The notes below the pieces were generated by a model, which saw only the letters and a program-made list of their open reading frames with translations, had not been told where the DNA came from and did not search any database. Made by a program: the position numbers and the translations under genes. Positions 44,406-53,100 of a stretch of DNA of 54,726 bases are shown here, piece after piece (position 1 is the stretch's first letter; each line of letters opens with the position of its first letter). Source of the DNA: Eubacterium sp. (GTDB taxonomy: Bacteria > Bacillota > Clostridia > Lachnospirales > Lachnospiraceae); assembly GCA_017433295.1 (NCBI GenBank), contig JAFRHL010000029.1, forward strand, positions 1 through 54,726, in the 5' to 3' direction.

Positions 44406-46295
44406 ATGAGTATCATAGGAATTGATCTTGGAACCACGAATTCCCTGGGCTGTGTTTATGAACAGGGGGAAGTGAAACTGATTCCCAACAGTGAAGGATC
44501 CTTCTTTACTCCCAGCGCCGTAACCATGCTGGATGACGGATCTGTCCTGGTCGGGGCAAAGGCGAAGGAACGAAAGATAACCCATCCGGACAGGACCGCC
44601 CTGTCTTTTAAAAAGCTGATGGGTACAAAGCAAATGATTAAGCTGGGCAAAAAAGAGTTTCTTCCTGAAGAACTGTCTGCCCTTGTCATCCGCAGTATCG
44701 TGGATGATGCGGAAAGATTTCTCGGAGAAAAGGTCACGGAGGCAGTTATATCCGTGCCGGCCTATTTTCATGACAAGCAGCGGGCAGCGACCAAACGTGC
44801 CGGTGCTCTGGCCGGTGTGAAGGTTGAGCGCATTTTAAATGAACCAAGCGCGGCGGCCCTGTCCGCCTTTAAAGATAACGGTGAGGACAAACATTTTCTG
44901 GTCTTTGATTTTGGAGGAGGTACTTTAGATGTATCTCTGGTCAACTGCATCGATAAAATCGTAGAGATCTCCGCGGTGGCCGGCAACAATCACCTTGGCG
45001 GAGATGACTTCGATGAACTGATCGCCCGGGAATTCCTAAAAGAAAACGGACTGGAGGAGAAGGATCTGACCAAAGAGGAATATGCCACCCTGGTAAAAAA
45101 GGCCTGTAAATGTAAGGAAGACTTATCGGGCGATCTCCTTGATACAAAGGAATCCATGATCCAGATTGTCATATCCGGTCAGGTTTACAGTTCTGTCTAC
45201 ACAAACAAACGGCTGATCAAAGAGAGTAAGCCCATTATCAATGAGATCCGGAAGGTGATCCAGAGGGTCTTGAAGGACGGCAAGGCCCATCCCGGTCAGA
45301 TCAAAGATATCATTATGGTTGGCGGGTCCAGTAAAATGCCCATTATCCAGTCATATCTGCGGCATATTTTTCACACCCAGCCCACCATCCGGACAGACTG
45401 TGATGAGGCGATCGCCCTGGGGCTGGGAACATTTTGCGGAATCCGGGAAAAGGACAGGGATATGGAAGGATACATGCTGACCGATGTATGCCCCTTCTCT
45501 CTGGGAACATCTGTATTAAATAAGAATGACAGCAACAAGAACTATATGAGCATGATCATTCCCCGCAACAGTATCCTGCCCTGCAGCAAAGAAGAAATAT
45601 ATACCAATTCAAGTGACTATCAGACAAAGGTACATTTCACCATTCTCCAGGGTGAGGAAATGTATGCAAAAGACAATACTCTGCTGGGCAGCATTGATGT
45701 AAAGATTACACCAAAGCCTAAAAATATGGAGCAAATCATTGCCAGATATACTTATGACATCAATGGCATCCTGATCGTGGACATCAAAGTCCCGTCCACA
45801 GGGAAGAACTATCAGAAGGTATTATCTGAGAGTCTTTCCGAAGGGGAACTGAAGTCCCGGATGGAGAAGCTGAACAAGATGAGGACAGATCCGAAAGACC
45901 TGCCTGAGAACATGGAGCTGATCGAGAAGCTGGAGCAGATCCATGCGGAAGTGAGCCCGGAACAAAAGCAGGCCGTAATCGACATGATCGATATTTTCGG
46001 CAAGGCTTTATCCTCCGGCAGCCCCGTGGGTATTGCCAGGGCAAGGAGGATGATTGAGAAGAATCTTCCTAAACTGGACAGCTGGGATCCTCTGGCAGAG
46101 TTCGATCTGGTCCTGGGAATGGATGAGGAGACCTGGGATGATCCCTGGGCAGAGGATGAATGGGATCTGACCGACGACTGGTCCATGACCGGGGATACAG
46201 CGGACGATACGTCCGGGGAAAAGGAAGATGATAAACCATTCAGCCTGGAAGACCTTTTCCGTTTTAAGAAAAAGGAGAAAAAATACCTGTCATGA
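44406..46295 (+). CDS. HscC-like Hsp70 chaperone with acidic C-terminal tail
   Basis: The 629-aa protein has a complete Hsp70 ATPase domain: IGIDLGTTNSLG, SVPAYFHDKQRAATKRAGALAG, NEPSAAALSAF, VFDFGGGTLDVSL, IMVGGSSKMP. The substrate domain is present (CPFSLGTSV, ITPKPKNMEQI) but the helical lid is short. The tail is strongly acidic (DDPWAEDEWDLTDDW) and ends in a basic KKKEKK stretch. The AVISVPAYF..KQR signature is closer to HscC-type than housekeeping DnaK; grpE and dnaJ are not nearby. In E. coli HscC works with membrane J-proteins; here the next, coupled gene encodes a membrane protein. Confidence 0.88.
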   Translation: MSIIGIDLGTTNSLGCVYEQGEVKLIPNSEGSFFTPSAVTMLDDGSVLVGAKAKERKITHPDRTALSFKKLMGTKQMIKLGKKEFLPEELSALVIRSIVDDAERFLGEKVTEAVISVPAYFHDKQRAATKRAGALAGVKVERILNEPSAAALSAFKDNGEDKHFLVFDFGGGTLDVSLVNCIDKIVEISAVAGNNHLGGDDFDELIAREFLKENGLEEKDLTKEEYATLVKKACKCKEDLSGDLLDTKESMIQIVISGQVYSSVYTNKRLIKESKPIINEIRKVIQRVLKDGKAHPGQIKDIIMVGGSSKMPIIQSYLRHIFHTQPTIRTDCDEAIALGLGTFCGIREKDRDMEGYMLTDVCPFSLGTSVLNKNDSNKNYMSMIIPRNSILPCSKEEIYTNSSDYQTKVHFTILQGEEMYAKDNTLLGSIDVKITPKPKNMEQIIARYTYDINGILIVDIKVPSTGKNYQKVLSESLSEGELKSRMEKLNKMRTDPKDLPENMELIEKLEQIHAEVSPEQKQAVIDMIDIFGKALSSGSPVGIARARRMIEKNLPKLDSWDPLAEFDLVLGMDEETWDDPWAEDEWDLTDDWSMTGDTADDTSGEKEDDKPFSLEDLFRFKKKEKKYLS

Positions 46296-47083
46296 AAACC
46301 GATTATGTTCCGGATCAGTGGGACTCTATTTTTGAAAATTATGATATTGAAGCGGACCAGAAAGAGAAAGAAATACGGGAGGAAGAGCTGGCCAGGCAGC
46401 AGGAAATCGCTGCCATGGTCAGGCAAATTCTCGATCGGCTGGAGGATATACTGAAAAAGGGTCCCAGGTATGAGATGCCAAAAGAGATAAAAGAGCTTTT
46501 CAGTGAAAAAAAAGAGGGCTTTAGCGGGGGAGATCCGCAGATATATAAACAGAAGAAAATTTATGTAAAGGAAGCAGAATTTATCCTGAAATTTAAAGGA
46601 TTATGTGAGAATTATGAGATTGATAAACATTCATATAATCAGTTATTAAAACGGGCATATCCGGCTGATGGCTCACAGACCGTCAAGGATATGCGGCTTT
46701 ATCTGCTGGACAAACGAAAGGCAGCTTCTTATCGGCCGCTGAAAAAGATGAACTATCCCCTGGCAGCAGTGGTGATCCTGCTGATCTTCGGATTTCTCCT
46801 TGCAGAGGGAAACGACCCCTTCAATTCCCTGTTTCTGTCGTTGCTGGTGGGGACTCACTGGTATTTTTACCGGATCCTTTATCACAGGTACGGAGGACCC
46901 GGTTCCCATATGCGTATTTCCTTTGCCATCGTATTAATTTTGTTCTTTTTTGAACGAAAAATGGAGACCACGGGTGTTGAGGTAGACGGGCTCATCGGTT
47001 TCACTGTCTTTTATGCTGACTTTTTTGTTTTTTCAACCATAGCCTGGGTGCCGGTGGGCGGCTGGAAGCATCAGAAGGAGTAG
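46292..47083 (+). CDS. Membrane protein coupled to the Hsp70 gene, unknown
   Basis: The 263-aa protein has a charged cytoplasmic N-terminal half (1-150: coiled-coil-like EKEIREEELARQQEI, then a compact helical region with NYEIDKHSYNQLLKRAYP) and about four membrane helices at the C-terminus (PLAAVVILLIFGFLLA, SLFLSLLVGTHWYFY, ISFAIVLILFFF, FTVFYADFFVFSTIAWV). No HPD motif is seen, so it is not a standard J-protein. Its ATG overlaps the Hsp70 stop (ATGA), so the two products are probably made in step and may interact. No family is recognised. Confidence 0.7.
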   Translation: MKTDYVPDQWDSIFENYDIEADQKEKEIREEELARQQEIAAMVRQILDRLEDILKKGPRYEMPKEIKELFSEKKEGFSGGDPQIYKQKKIYVKEAEFILKFKGLCENYEIDKHSYNQLLKRAYPADGSQTVKDMRLYLLDKRKAASYRPLKKMNYPLAAVVILLIFGFLLAEGNDPFNSLFLSLLVGTHWYFYRILYHRYGGPGSHMRISFAIVLILFFFERKMETTGVEVDGLIGFTVFYADFFVFSTIAWVPVGGWKHQKE

Positions 47084-47123
47084 ATGATGAAATTGTTGAT
47101 GTAAATGATATACGGCATGAACA

Positions 47124-47157
47124 TAAAAACGGAGCGTTTTTGATAGCGCACCGTTTT
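47124..47157. terminator. Bidirectional terminator
   Basis: AAAAACGG and CCGTTTTT plus inner GCG/CGC form a stem interrupted by one A-A mismatch. It separates the Hsp70 operon from the convergent ATPase gene. Confidence 0.8.
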
Positions 47158-47169
47158 TATGTTTGAGGG

Positions 47170-48759
47170 TCAGCAGCACACTGATACTGCGTTCCAGTCT
47201 GTAAGCATGCGTTTTTCAGAGTCGAAAGTGACCCCAATTTCATAAATAGTTCTCGGGTCCGCGGCGTAAGGTAAAATATAGCCCTTATCTTCAATCTGTC
47301 TTAATGCATTCTCCGCAGTATCATCCCTTTTAAATTCAAAAATATAAATATAATTTTCCGTTTCCAATATACAATCTACCCGACCGGAGAATGTGTGCAT
47401 CTCACATCGGGAATACTTACCCAGAAGAGTGAAAACAAGATAGACTACTGCCTGAAAATAATTTTCAAAGGGATCGTCTGCTCTTGTATAGGGAATACTT
47501 GAAAAAAGAGCCGTAAATACTTTTCTCATGCCTTCCAGATTACCACTCTCAACATAATTATCCAAAGTAAAGATATCAGTTCCGCTTCCTCCGGAGGCAG
47601 CAGGGACATATACCGGCATCAGGCTTTCCAGGAATCCATAACGAACCTCATCATTGGGAAAGCAGAGAGTATATCTTTGTTTTCTCTTATCATAGTCGGC
47701 AATTGTTAAATATCCGGTCTGATATAAAAGAGGAACAGGATCCGGATTATCATCACTGTAATCCTTCAATACACTTTCCCCCGCATACAATGTCCTGTCA
47801 GTAAATTTTCTCACATCAAAGTTTATAGCTTTCAATCTTTGTATAAGGAAAGCGGGTGTGCCGGTTTCAAACCAATAGGAGCCGAATTCGCCATCTGCAA
47901 AAGCATTTAACAGGCTGAAGGGATTATAAACTTTGATACCCTGGGGATGAAAAAGATAACCATCATAGGTTTTTCTCAGTTGAGCCAGAGTCATTTCTTC
48001 AGAGAGCTCCTGATTTTTGGCCAAAGCTTTAATCTCTTTAGTAAAACGACTCAGCATTTCTTTTTCAGTGATGCCGCACAGGGCAGAATAGTCCTTGCTC
48101 AGGGAAATATCTTTTAACTGATTCAAGTCACTGAAAATACTCACCTTATGAAACTTTGTCACACCGGTTATAAAGGTAAACTGGATATATTCATCAGTCT
48201 TTTTTAAGCAACTGAAAAATCCTTTGAAGACTGCTTTGTTGTGTTCGTGAAGCTTCTGACTGGCCACTGTTTCCAATAAAGGTTTGTCATATTCATCAAC
48301 AAGTATGACGCAGCGAAGTCCTGTCTGACTGCTGGCAAGCTTAAGTATGTTTTCGAAACGTTCTCCTAATGCCTGTCCCCGGAAATCAGTTTTCCCTGGA
48401 TGGTATAAACTTTCCCAGTTCCGAAGATGACTATCAAGAGTCGCCTCAAGTGCATTATAATCCTGATAGTTAACCCCGTTAAAATCAAAATAAAAGACAG
48501 GATAGGTTTGCCAGGCTCCCGTGTTCTCCTGTTCAAGCCTTTCAATAGCCAGGCCTTTAAAGAGATCCTTCCGACCATCAAAATAGGCTTTCAGTGTCGA
48601 GAGAAGAAGGCTCTTCCCAAATCGTCTGGGTCTGCTTAAAAAATAAGGGATATTATTGTGAACCAGCCGGTAAATATATTCAGTTTTATCCACATATAAA
48701 AAGCCCTCGCTCCTGAGCTTCTCAAAACCTTGAATCCCAATCGGCAATTTCCCTGTCAT
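47170..48759 (-). CDS. AAA-ATPase-like protein with C-terminal PD-(D/E)XK nuclease-type domain
   Basis: The protein of about 529 aa begins LPIGIQGFEKLRSEGFLYVDKT, the standard start of the AAA-ATPase_like family. Walker A is RPRRFGKSLLLS and Walker B is CVILVDEYDKPLLE. The C-terminal region has FSGRVDCILETENYIYIFEFKRD, a PD-(D/E)XK-type site. Such proteins are abundant in gut Bacteroidetes and clostridia and are often near mobile DNA; their function is not settled. ATG 48759 is chosen because AAGGAG lies 8 nt upstream; the GTG at 48768 overlaps it. Confidence 0.9.
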   Translation of the reverse strand: MTGKLPIGIQGFEKLRSEGFLYVDKTEYIYRLVHNNIPYFLSRPRRFGKSLLLSTLKAYFDGRKDLFKGLAIERLEQENTGAWQTYPVFYFDFNGVNYQDYNALEATLDSHLRNWESLYHPGKTDFRGQALGERFENILKLASSQTGLRCVILVDEYDKPLLETVASQKLHEHNKAVFKGFFSCLKKTDEYIQFTFITGVTKFHKVSIFSDLNQLKDISLSKDYSALCGITEKEMLSRFTKEIKALAKNQELSEEMTLAQLRKTYDGYLFHPQGIKVYNPFSLLNAFADGEFGSYWFETGTPAFLIQRLKAINFDVRKFTDRTLYAGESVLKDYSDDNPDPVPLLYQTGYLTIADYDKRKQRYTLCFPNDEVRYGFLESLMPVYVPAASGGSGTDIFTLDNYVESGNLEGMRKVFTALFSSIPYTRADDPFENYFQAVVYLVFTLLGKYSRCEMHTFSGRVDCILETENYIYIFEFKRDDTAENALRQIEDKGYILPYAADPRTIYEIGVTFDSEKRMLTDWNAVSVCC

Positions 48760-48830
48760 GACAGACACTCCTTCATATAATCTGCATTATTCTTATCAGT
48801 ATCTTAGCATTCCCTCTGCAAAAAAGCAAA

Positions 48831-48870
48831 CAAAAAGCCCCGGGATCAGTATAATCCGGGAGCCGCCTAT
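48831..48870 (-). terminator. Terminator of the XRE regulator gene
   Basis: On the minus strand CCCGGAT and ATCCCGGG form a stem with a 7-nt loop, followed by GCTTTTTG. Confidence 0.65.
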
Positions 48871-48887
48871 GACATACTTTAAATATA

Positions 48888-49091
48888 TCAGTTATCCTTT
48901 GTCCGACCGAGCAGATAATCTACACTGACATCATAATAATCTGCAATCTTTATGATTACTTCAATCGGGATACTGATCTTATCCAGTTCATACTTGGAGT
49001 AGGTTGTCTGGGTGACATGCAGATAGTCTGCCAGTTCTTTCTGAGTTTTATCATGATCTTCTCTGAGATTTCGTATATTCGGAAATTTCAT
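48888..49091 (-). CDS. Small XRE-family transcriptional regulator
   Basis: The 67-aa protein is a bare HTH_3 domain: NIRNLREDHDKTQKELADYL, VTQTTYSKYE and YYDVSVDYLLGRT. It has no sensor part and is the size of phage-type or toxin-antitoxin-linked regulators. An isolated TATAAT on the minus strand (49172-49177) could serve as its -10. A 19-bp palindrome lies 20-25 bp further upstream, with two more copies near 49.8 kb, so it may bind all three. The start has only a weak AAGGTG site. Confidence 0.9.
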   Translation of the reverse strand: MKFPNIRNLREDHDKTQKELADYLHVTQTTYSKYELDKISIPIEVIIKIADYYDVSVDYLLGRTKDN

Positions 49092-49203
49092 ATGCTAAAG
49101 ACACCTTATATCAACTGAAAACAGGATTTACCGGGGCAGGATAATTGCCCTTGGAAAAATGAGTTGTCTTTATTATATGAAAAACTAACCAAGTAATAAA
49201 ATA

Positions 49204-49222
49204 ATAGTCGTAACACGACTGT
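49204..49222. promoter_or_regulatory. 19-bp operator-like palindrome, copy 1
   Basis: ATAGTCGTaacACGACTgT has one mismatch between its arms. It lies just upstream of the probable XRE promoter. Confidence 0.55.
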
Positions 49223-49304
49223 AATTACTGCACAATACTCTGAATAGTAGATTAGATGAAATGGCAAAGGAAGAGATAAGAAATAATAGAATATAATAAC
49301 AATA

Positions 49305-49333
49305 TTGTAAAATAATAGAACATATGATATAAT
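49305..49333 (+). promoter_or_regulatory. Promoter of the toxin-like micropeptide
   Basis: TTGTAA (49305-49310) and TATAAT (49328-49333) are separated by 17 bp, 45 bp before the TTG start. Confidence 0.6.
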
Positions 49334-49378
49334 TGTAGCGTTGCCGTTTCTAAACAGGCGGGGGAGGAGGTGTGTAAT

Positions 49379-49471
49379 TTGAGAGCGATAATAATCACAT
49401 TTATTATTTCTGTTATGGCAAGTATAGTTGCGTACTATATCTGCAAATGGCTGGACAGAAGAAAGATGTGA
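49379..49471 (+). CDS. 30-aa membrane micropeptide, type I toxin-like
   Basis: TTG at 49379 follows a very strong GGGGGAGGAGG site at about 8 nt. The peptide starts MRAIIITFIISVMASIVAYY, one membrane helix, and ends ICKWLDRRKM. Small proteins with a membrane helix followed by a KWLDR tail are widespread in Firmicutes and resemble type I toxins or holin-like peptides. Its own promoter lies upstream and a strong GC-rich terminator downstream. Function as a toxin is inferred from size, topology and the possible antisense RNA. Confidence 0.6.
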   Translation: MRAIIITFIISVMASIVAYYICKWLDRRKM

Positions 49472-49514
49472 TAGGCAACCAGCCTGGGGCATAAGCCACC
49501 TCGCAAAAACGGAA

Positions 49515-49587
49515 TAAAAGCCCCCGGGATGTACCATATCCCGGGGGCTTTGTCAATAGAGCGTTGAGAGCAATTCACATTTACTCA
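49515..49587 (-). ncRNA. Possible antisense RNA to the micropeptide 3' region
   Basis: A minus-strand promoter (49593-49621) would start a transcript near 49586 that ends at the shared terminator after about 70 nt. It would overlap the whole terminator hairpin of the micropeptide mRNA, the convergent arrangement of several type I toxin-antitoxin pairs. There is no direct evidence of transcription. Confidence 0.3.
49516..49552. terminator. Strong bidirectional terminator
   Basis: GCCCCCGGGAT and ATCCCGGGGGC form an 11-bp perfect stem with a 7-nt loop. TTTGTC follows on the plus strand and TTTTATTCCG on the minus strand, so it can end both the micropeptide mRNA and a convergent RNA. Confidence 0.85.
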
Positions 49588-49592
49588 TGGAT

Positions 49593-49621
49593 ATAATAAC
49601 ATGGCTGGAAAAATAATGCAA
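49593..49621 (-). promoter_or_regulatory. Minus-strand promoter facing the micropeptide
   Basis: On the minus strand TTGCAT (49616-49621) and TATTAT (49593-49598) are separated by 17 bp. Confidence 0.4.
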
Positions 49622-49767
49622 GAACTATTTTTCAGGTTATAAGAAAGTAATAATCTGTCATTATCGTTTATCCGTTATATATAATTCTTTAAACTCCCTT
49701 TTAACACCGTCTCCCACCACTATATTCATAGGATAATGTGAAAAATTTGTGAAAAAAAGATTAAATA
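49622..49767. other. AT-rich intergenic stretch
   Basis: No convincing gene. A minus-strand frame at 49661-49729 reads NIVVGDGVKREFKELY with no ribosome-binding site; it may be the end of a lost gene. Confidence 0.4.
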
Positions 49768-49786
49768 ATAGTCGCAATACGACTAT
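49768..49786. promoter_or_regulatory. 19-bp operator-like palindrome, copy 2
   Basis: ATAGTCGcaatACGACTAT matches copy 1. It overlaps the expected -35 position for the TATAAT at 49795-49800. Confidence 0.55.
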
Positions 49787-49798
49787 AAATAATGTATA

Positions 49799-49817
49799 AT
49801 AGTCGTGATAAGACTAT
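49799..49817. promoter_or_regulatory. 19-bp operator-like palindrome, copy 3
   Basis: ATAGTCGTgatAaGACTAT is centred 31 bp from copy 2, about three helical turns, and overlaps the end of a TATAAT at 49795-49800. Binding at copies 2 and 3 would cover a plus-strand promoter that reads toward the surface-protein gene. Confidence 0.55.
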
Positions 49818-49911
49818 TTAAGAAGAAATTATCATATTGAATTTTGCATAATAGAATTGAGATTGTGATAAAAATGGAAATATCTATTACGTTTTATGAT
49901 CATTTCAGTTT

Positions 49912-50009
49912 CAATCTCAGACGCAGGAATCTCGTGATCTTCAGTCATGAGAGGAATGCGTAAAGTTCGCTTCTCTCTGACGTGGGACACATAACCGCGT
50001 CTGAGATTG
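49912..50009 (+). repeat. Family A dispersed repeat, full copy with 13-bp terminal inverted repeats
   Basis: The element starts CAATCTCAGACGC and ends GCGTCTGAGATTG, exact complements. The 98 bp contain AATCTCGTGATC, GAGAGGAATGCG and GACGTGGGACACAT. Partial copies occur at 1190-1232, 31870-31928 and 40703-40741. It has no coding capacity. Confidence 0.75.
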
Positions 50010-50014
50010 AGCCT

Positions 50015-50099
50015 CCGGCGGATCGCAGAGCCCGGCAGAGGAAGGCAGCTAAAGCTGCCGCCTGGCTCGCGCGAAATCGCCGAGACGATCTCGATTGAT
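50015..50099 (+). repeat. Family B 85-bp structured repeat, copy 2
   Basis: It starts CCGGCGGATCGC and ends CTCGATTGAT. It contains the perfect palindrome GGCAGCTAAAGCTGCC and the paired CGAAATCGCC segment. It aligns with the reverse complement of 24513-24597 without gaps and lies 5 bp after the family A element. Confidence 0.75.
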
Positions 50100-50195
50100 A
50101 GGAGAGTGACGGTTTTTCGACCGACAAGCTACGCATTCAGGTCATTTTGCTCTGTAGAACCGGCTAAAACTATTAGTTAAAAAAGGGGTAACTGC

Positions 50196-53100
50196 ATGAA
50201 AGTAAAATTGAAATATAATTCAATTATTATGGCAAGAATCGTTTTATATACAGTAAAGAGATTCATGGTCACTTTTTTGGGAGTGATGCTGCTCATCAAT
50301 CTATTGCCTACGGAAATGATCCCGGAGTCGGGTGAAACTGCCATAATCCCGGAAGCATTTGCTGCCACAACATTGCATAATCCCGGGATCGTGGCTGATT
50401 CTTCCATGGCATCCGGCCAGAAGGTGACATGGGACTGTATTTATTGTGGCACCTATCCCCAGACAGAGATTGTGGACGAGATTCCGCAGTGCGGAACATA
50501 TGGAAAATCATGGAGTTTACTGTCTGATTATGATGTTGATCTGACACTTTACAGTAAATTAACAAAAGCAGATTGGGATAGCAGAGGGGATGCTTATATA
50601 AATGGAATAAAGTATCATCGGGTGAAAAGCAGTAATGCAACCTACAGCAATTCCGGAGATTACTGGTATCACTGGGACAGCAATGAATCCTATCACTATT
50701 TTCGTTATGACAAAATAAAGTGGCGGGTGCTGCAAAAAGAGGGACAGAAGGCTTTCCTTCTTTCTGACAGCATCTTAGATGACAAACGATATAATGAGAA
50801 GACCGGAAGTTCTTCGGCTAACAGGATCACATGGGAGACAAGTACATTACGAAGCTGGTTAAATGGGAAAGGTTCGGACGCAAATAATAATCAGATTGAT
50901 TTCACAGGGAAAGGGTTCATTGATGTAGCTTTTAATAATACTGAAAAATGTGCCATTGAAGATGTCAATGTTGATAATCATAGCACTGCGCCATCGGCAG
51001 AAACTAATGGCGGGAATGATACGAATGATAAAGTATTCCTGCTTTCAGAATATGATATGTTTTATTCCGACCGATCTGCTTCTTATGGCTTCTGCAAAAA
51101 CAGTTACTCAGTATGTGATGAAGCGAGAAGAGGCAGGGGTACAGCCTATGCTATTGCCATGGGATTAAATACCGACACCGAAAAGAAGTATAAAGGAAAC
51201 ACCTGGTGGCTTAGATCGCCTGGAAGAATTGACAATACAAGTCTAGCAGTAAGTGAAGGCGGGCATCTGGATATTTGTGCTCCCTGTACTAATGGAGATG
51301 GTATTCGACCAGCCGTAATGATGGATCTATCCAACCCGGATTTATGGTGTTATGCAGGTACCGTAAGTAGTGACGGGAGCGTCTCCGGCAGTTTAAACAG
51401 CACTGTTTCATGGGAATACTCTGGCGGGATCCTGACGATACAAGGTTCAGGGGAAATGCCGGATTATAATACTGCCAGCTATTATTACAGTGGAGTAGAT
51501 TCAAATGTACCATGGGAGAATTACCTTGCTTCCATAACCAGGGTAACAATATCCGGCAATATCACATCTATTGGAAATTGCTGTTTTGCCTGTTGTCCTT
51601 CTTTAAGTGAATTATCTTTGTCTTCTTCTATTAAGGAAATAGGGGAATCTGCCTTTAGCGGATGTACAGGCCTTTCAACCTTTCCTTTCCCGGTAAACCT
51701 TATAACAATTGAAGACAGGGCTTTTATGGGCTGCACCGGAATAAGTGAAATGGATATACCGAACTGTGTCCAAACAATTGGGGACTATGCTTTCTCAGGA
51801 TGTAATGGACTTAGAAGAATCAAGTTAAGCTCATCCCTCACCGAATTCAGTAGCGGACTTTTCAATCTGTGCCGATCTTTACAAAGTGTAACCATACCGG
51901 AAAATGTAACGGAAATAAAATATGCAGCATTTTTCTTATGCAGCGGTCTTCAGGAAATTTCAATACCATCCAATGTCAATAAGATTGCTCAGGAGGCATT
52001 CAGAGGGTGCAGTCAATTATCGAAAGCATCTGTTTATAATCCTGATATAGAGTTCGGCTCGAATGCTTTTAAAGAATGTAACGAAAATCTTATCCTGTAT
52101 GGATACGCAGACTCTACAACAAAGACATACGCTGATAATAATGGAATCTCATTCCAACTGCTGACAGGCGGAAGCCAATCAGCAACGAGAGTGACAGTTT
52201 CCGGTTATAATGGAATCTATGACGGGAACGATCATTCGATCAATCTGTCAGTCAGCGGCCCAACTTCTTATACCATTTATTACAGCACTTCAAAAACCCT
52301 TAATTCGACCAACTATACATCTGGGACGACCATAAAACCGAGCCGGAAGAATGCGGGGACAACAACAGTATATTATTACATTAAAGATAATACGGGAAAC
52401 TATACCGACAGAAATGGAGCTGCTGTTATCAGGATTTCCAAAGCCAAGATCAATACTGTTACTTCAAATAATTATAACGGGCAATATGATGGAACCATTC
52501 ACAGCATTGGTCTCCAGGTAAATGGTCTTGATAACTATACCGTATACTACAGCACTTCAAGCTGGCTGAATTCATCCAATTACAGCACTGATGGCTCAAC
52601 AACAAAACCAGACAGGACAAATGCCGGAACAACAATAGTATATTATTTAGTGCATGACAATAACGAAAATTATGAAGATCAGACCGGGTCAGCAAAAATC
52701 TCAATATCTCAGATTGCCATGTCAGTTCAATCCGGTGACTATAGCGGAACCTACGATGGTGAAAGTCATACCATCGATCTTAGTGTAGACGGGCCGGAAG
52801 ACTATAGCATCTATTACAGCAGTTCTAATAAGCTGACCTCATCAAACTACAGCACATACGGAACAAGCACAAAGCCTGCCCGGACAAATGCCGGAACAGT
52901 AACAGTCTATTATTACGTCCATGATAACAGTGGTAATTATCAGGATATTGTAGGTTCTAATGAAATACGGATCAGTAAAGCGGCCACCCATGTCTCTACC
53001 TCTGATTATGAAGGAGACTATGATGGAAATGATCACACCTTTAATATATCGGTAGACGGGCCAGCTGATTATACCATTTATTACCGTGTCGGCAGTGCTT

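Noticed and set aside
46292-46750. J-domain in the membrane partner of Hsp70
   Set aside because: No HPD tripeptide and no matching helix pattern; RAYPADG is not a credible substitute.
49106-49537. 143-codon minus-strand ORF
   Set aside because: It covers the micropeptide gene, its promoter and an operator palindrome, has no start site, and its translation looks non-coding.
49661-49729. 22-codon minus-strand frame reading NIVVGDGVKREFKELY
   Set aside because: It has coding-like composition but no ribosome-binding site or stable upstream frame; kept only as a possible remnant.
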